From contig JAGAOS010000045.1 of the NCBI GenBank assembly GCA_017623575.1, forward strand, positions 1 through 64,000: DNA of 64,000 bases. Reading direction: 5' to 3'. A model generated the notes under the pieces. That model worked only from the letters and a program-made list of their open reading frames with translations, was not told where the DNA came from and searched no databases. The translations under genes and the position numbers were made by a program. Position 1 is the first letter of the stretch. Every line of letters begins with the position of its first letter. Positions 61,611-64,000 of the stretch are shown here, one piece after another. Origin of the DNA: Clostridia bacterium. GTDB lineage: Bacteria > Bacillota > Clostridia > Oscillospirales > Acutalibacteraceae.

Positions 61611-64000
61611 ATGAGATTACATAATGTTTTTGATAAAATACTTTCTGAAAAGTTAATATCTGTTCTTCCTGATGGTGAGCTTAAGCGTTGTGATATAAAT
61701 ATGGAAGAAAGAGCAATGGAAGTGTTTGTTCTTTTTGATAAATATGTATCCCCCTCGGTTGTTTTGGATTTGCAAAAAGAAATTTCAAGCGCACTTAAAC
61801 TAAAAAAAATAAATCTTGAGCATAGCTTTAAGCAGGATGAAATTCCCACATCGGCGCTTAAAGAAATGGCAGAGGAGCTACGCTTTAAAAACCCAATGGT
61901 AAATGGTTTTTTAAACGATGCGGAATATTCCCTTGAAGGGGATACCGTTACAATAGAGCTTAAAAACGGCGGACTTTCATCGCTTGTTGCATCGGGCTTT
62001 GAAATGCAGTATAGTAAGCTTTCCCGTTATCGCTTCGGTAAAAATTTAAAGTTGGAGTTTACAGGTAAAACCGAAAACACAGAGCCCTTTATTCCTCCGG
62101 TTATAGAGCATCAACCAATGGCTAATTCAGGCTATTCGCCAAAGCCTGCACAGCACAGTGTAAGGGAGCCTATTTTCACCAAGGTCCGTACCGATGCTCC
62201 CCCCGCAAACGGACTTCCCGTTTATTTGGATAATCCCAAGCTTTTTTATGGCAGACTTCCCGATAATTCAAAGCCTATGCGTATGATAGATATTGCCCCT
62301 GAGGAGCAGTCGCTTTATGTATGGGGTGAGGTGAGTGAGTACAGCGCTGAGCTTACCAAAAGGGGAGATAAATACAGAGTTAGCTTTTCCATAAGCGACC
62401 ATACTAATGCGCTTAATGTAAAAATGCTTATGGATAAGGATAAAATTTCCCGTATATCCTCGGTAACTGACGGCAACTTTTTGCTTTTAGCAGGTGAATA
62501 TAATTTTGATGATTGGTCAAAAGAATATGTTATAAACAAGGTAAAGGGTATGGCGGTTATTGACTGTTATGATATTGCCGATACGGCTGAGGAAAAGCGA
62601 GTTGAGCTTCATTGCCATACCAATATGTCCACTAAGGATGCCGTTGCAGGCGCAGGCGACCTTATTAAGCGCGCCTTTAATTGGGGACACAAAGCAATTG
62701 CCATTACCGACCATGGTGTTGTTCAGTCATATCCCGCCGCCGCAGAAGCGGTAGGTAAAATCCGCAAGGGTGGGGGAGAGTTTAAAGTAATTTACGGTGT
62801 TGAGGCTTATTTTGTGGATGATACCAAGGGTGAAACCGATATTACCAAGCTTCGCAGCTATCACCAGATTATTTTGGTAAAGGATTTTGTTGGTCTTAAA
62901 AATCTTTATCAGCTTGTTTCTAAAGCGCATGTAGAGGATTTTTACAAAAAGCCCTGCACCAGAAAAAGTGAAATTGAAAAGCACCGTGAGGGACTTATTA
63001 TTGGTAGTGCTTGTGAGGCAGGCGACCTTTATTATGCTATGGTTCGCGGCGCATCGGATGACGAACTTATAGAAATGGCAAAATTTTATGATTACCTTGA
63101 AATTCAGCCATTGGGCAATAATGAATTTATGGTTAGAGAATCCTCTAAGCCGGATAAGGTAAGCAAAAAGGGCGTTGTTACCCCCAACCCCTACCGCCAT
63201 ATTACCTCTATGGAGGTTTTAAAGGATTACAATCGCAAAATCGTAGAAATAGCCGATAAATTAGGTCTGCCCGTTGTTGCAACGGGTGATGTTCACTTCC
63301 TTACTAAGGAGGACGAGCTGCTTAGAAAAATTCTTATGGCAGTTCAAGGCTATGAGGATTTTGATAATCAGCCCCCGCTTTACCTTAAAACTACCAATGA
63401 AATGTTGGAGGATTTTGCCTACTTTGGTGACAGAGCAAAGGAATTTGTTATTGATAATCCCAATAAAATAGCCGATATGGTAAGCGGAGATATTATTCCC
63501 GTACCAAAGGAAAGCTATCCCCCTGTTATTGAGGGCTCGGATGATTTGCTCCGTCAGCTTTGTTGGGACAGAGCCAAAGCTATGTATGAGTTTAACGGCG
63601 AAATCCCTGAAATTGTTACAAAGCGACTTACTAAAGAGCTGGACAGTATTATTAACAACGGCTTCTCTATAATGTATATCTCAGCTCAAAAGCTTGTTGC
63701 TTATAGCGAGGAAAACGGTTATCTTGTTGGTTCCCGTGGTTCGGTTGGTTCTTCCTTTGTTGCTACAATGTCGGGTATTTCTGAGGTTAATCCCCTTCAA
63801 CCCCACTATCATTGTCCTAACTGCCGATGGAGTCAGTTCTTTAAAAGTAGTGAGGTGGGTTCCGGATTTGACCTGCCTGAGAAAAACTGTCCCGAATGTG
63901 GCACGCCCTTAAAGCGCGACGGTCACGATATCCCCTTTGAAACCTTCTTGGGATTTAAGGGCGATAAGGTTCCTGATATTGACCTTAACTTCTCTGATGA
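61611..64000 (+). CDS. polC: PolC-type DNA polymerase III alpha subunit, partial, lacking the exonuclease insert
   Basis: The first 796 codons of the Gram-positive replicative polymerase; the rest lies beyond the window. Seen in order are an N-terminal domain (about 1-210), an OB fold (about 235-310, QSLYVWGEVSEYSAEL), and PHP part 1 (V331 onward, ELHCHTNMSTKDA and AITDHGVVQSYP). PHP part 2 follows (LKNLYQLVSKAHVEDFY, LIIGSACEAGDLYYA, VATGDVHFL). Next come the palm/thumb start (LVGSRGSVGSSFVATMSGISE) and the zinc module (HCPNCRW...NCPECGTPL) before PDIDLNFSD. In typical PolC a 3'-5' exonuclease of about 170-190 residues sits between IYGVEAYFVDD and the LKNLY segment. Here only about 20 residues lie there (about 404-425), with no DxE motif. 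Proofreading, if any, must come from another protein. ATG 61611 starts 7 bases after ispG. Confidence 0.93.
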   Translation, partial: MRLHNVFDKILSEKLISVLPDGELKRCDINMEERAMEVFVLFDKYVSPSVVLDLQKEISSALKLKKINLEHSFKQDEIPTSALKEMAEELRFKNPMVNGFLNDAEYSLEGDTVTIELKNGGLSSLVASGFEMQYSKLSRYRFGKNLKLEFTGKTENTEPFIPPVIEHQPMANSGYSPKPAQHSVREPIFTKVRTDAPPANGLPVYLDNPKLFYGRLPDNSKPMRMIDIAPEEQSLYVWGEVSEYSAELTKRGDKYRVSFSISDHTNALNVKMLMDKDKISRISSVTDGNFLLLAGEYNFDDWSKEYVINKVKGMAVIDCYDIADTAEEKRVELHCHTNMSTKDAVAGAGDLIKRAFNWGHKAIAITDHGVVQSYPAAAEAVGKIRKGGGEFKVIYGVEAYFVDDTKGETDITKLRSYHQIILVKDFVGLKNLYQLVSKAHVEDFYKKPCTRKSEIEKHREGLIIGSACEAGDLYYAMVRGASDDELIEMAKFYDYLEIQPLGNNEFMVRESSKPDKVSKKGVVTPNPYRHITSMEVLKDYNRKIVEIADKLGLPVVATGDVHFLTKEDELLRKILMAVQGYEDFDNQPPLYLKTTNEMLEDFAYFGDRAKEFVIDNPNKIADMVSGDIIPVPKESYPPVIEGSDDLLRQLCWDRAKAMYEFNGEIPEIVTKRLTKELDSIINNGFSIMYISAQKLVAYSEENGYLVGSRGSVGSSFVATMSGISEVNPLQPHYHCPNCRWSQFFKSSEVGSGFDLPEKNCPECGTPLKRDGHDIPFETFLGFKGDKVPDIDLNFSD

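Noticed and set aside
1..64000. tRNA, rRNA, insertion sequence, prophage or riboswitch
   Set aside because: I saw no cloverleaf, rRNA core, transposase, integrase or recognisable aptamer; leaders are mostly short.

Overview
The window looks like chromosome from an endospore-forming, low-to-medium-GC Gram-positive bacterium of class Clostridia, probably near the Oscillospiraceae/Ruminococcaceae. This is inferred from gene content, not from a search. The supporting genes are spoIIE next to an S1-domain (yabR-like) gene, a SpoIID domain, a BofC-like protein, a PolC-type replicase, sigma-A promoters of Firmicutes type, NfnAB, and the block pyrH-frr-uppS-cdsA-dxr-rseP-ispG-polC. Many glycoside hydrolases suggest a glycan-degrading, perhaps gut, commensal. 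I see no tRNA, rRNA, CRISPR array, prophage or transposase.

Layout. 1-547 has no convincing gene but holds palindromes. 548-3726 (minus) is an AraC regulator followed by a GH95 enzyme. 3789-7114 (minus) is spoIIE preceded by the S1-domain gene. 7239-8006 is a lone short-chain dehydrogenase. 8104-18577 is one six-gene plus-strand operon: cysteine desulfurase, thiI, a CinA-sortase B fusion, a degenerate-CinA/pseudo-sortase/SpoIID fusion, nfnA and nfnB. 18645-30898 holds three tandem paralogues of about 1250-1315 residues. Each is secreted and multidomain with a putative clan GH-A-like catalytic barrel, and each has its own terminator.

30938-35385 has pcrA, a SanA/YdcF-like protein and a minus-strand set of three small unrecognised genes. 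35467-38336 has a YfcE-like phosphoesterase, an OmpR-type two-component pair and a possible 14-codon ORF. 38357-46496 is a second glycan region: GH38 and GH43, a small membrane protein, an M23 peptidase gene broken by one in-frame stop, and a GH2 enzyme divergent from an AraC regulator. 46487-52424 has a BofC-like protein, a class A penicillin-binding protein, azlCD, a DUF975-like membrane protein and an orphan metal/cobalamin-type binding lipoprotein. 52592-55183 is a Cd/Zn efflux operon (arsR-type repressor, separate HMA metallochaperone, P1B ATPase) with an operator overlapping its promoter. 55203-64000 is the housekeeping pyrH-to-polC block, cut by the window edge inside polC.

How they fit together. 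The secreted enzymes could open a polysaccharide outside the cell. GH95, GH38, GH43 and GH2 lack signal peptides and could finish imported oligosaccharides inside. Two AraC regulators sit beside GH95 and GH2. Envelope and sporulation functions recur (spoIIE, SpoIID, BofC-like, PBP1, M23, sortase).

The most unusual items are the two adjacent membrane fusions at 10500-16226 and a polC whose 3'-5' exonuclease insert is missing. The fusions share the order MoCF-like domain, membrane segment, sortase-B-like domain. One looks catalytically intact, and the other has lost every recognisable catalytic residue but gained SpoIID. A family of near-identical terminator palindromes also occurs at four separate places.
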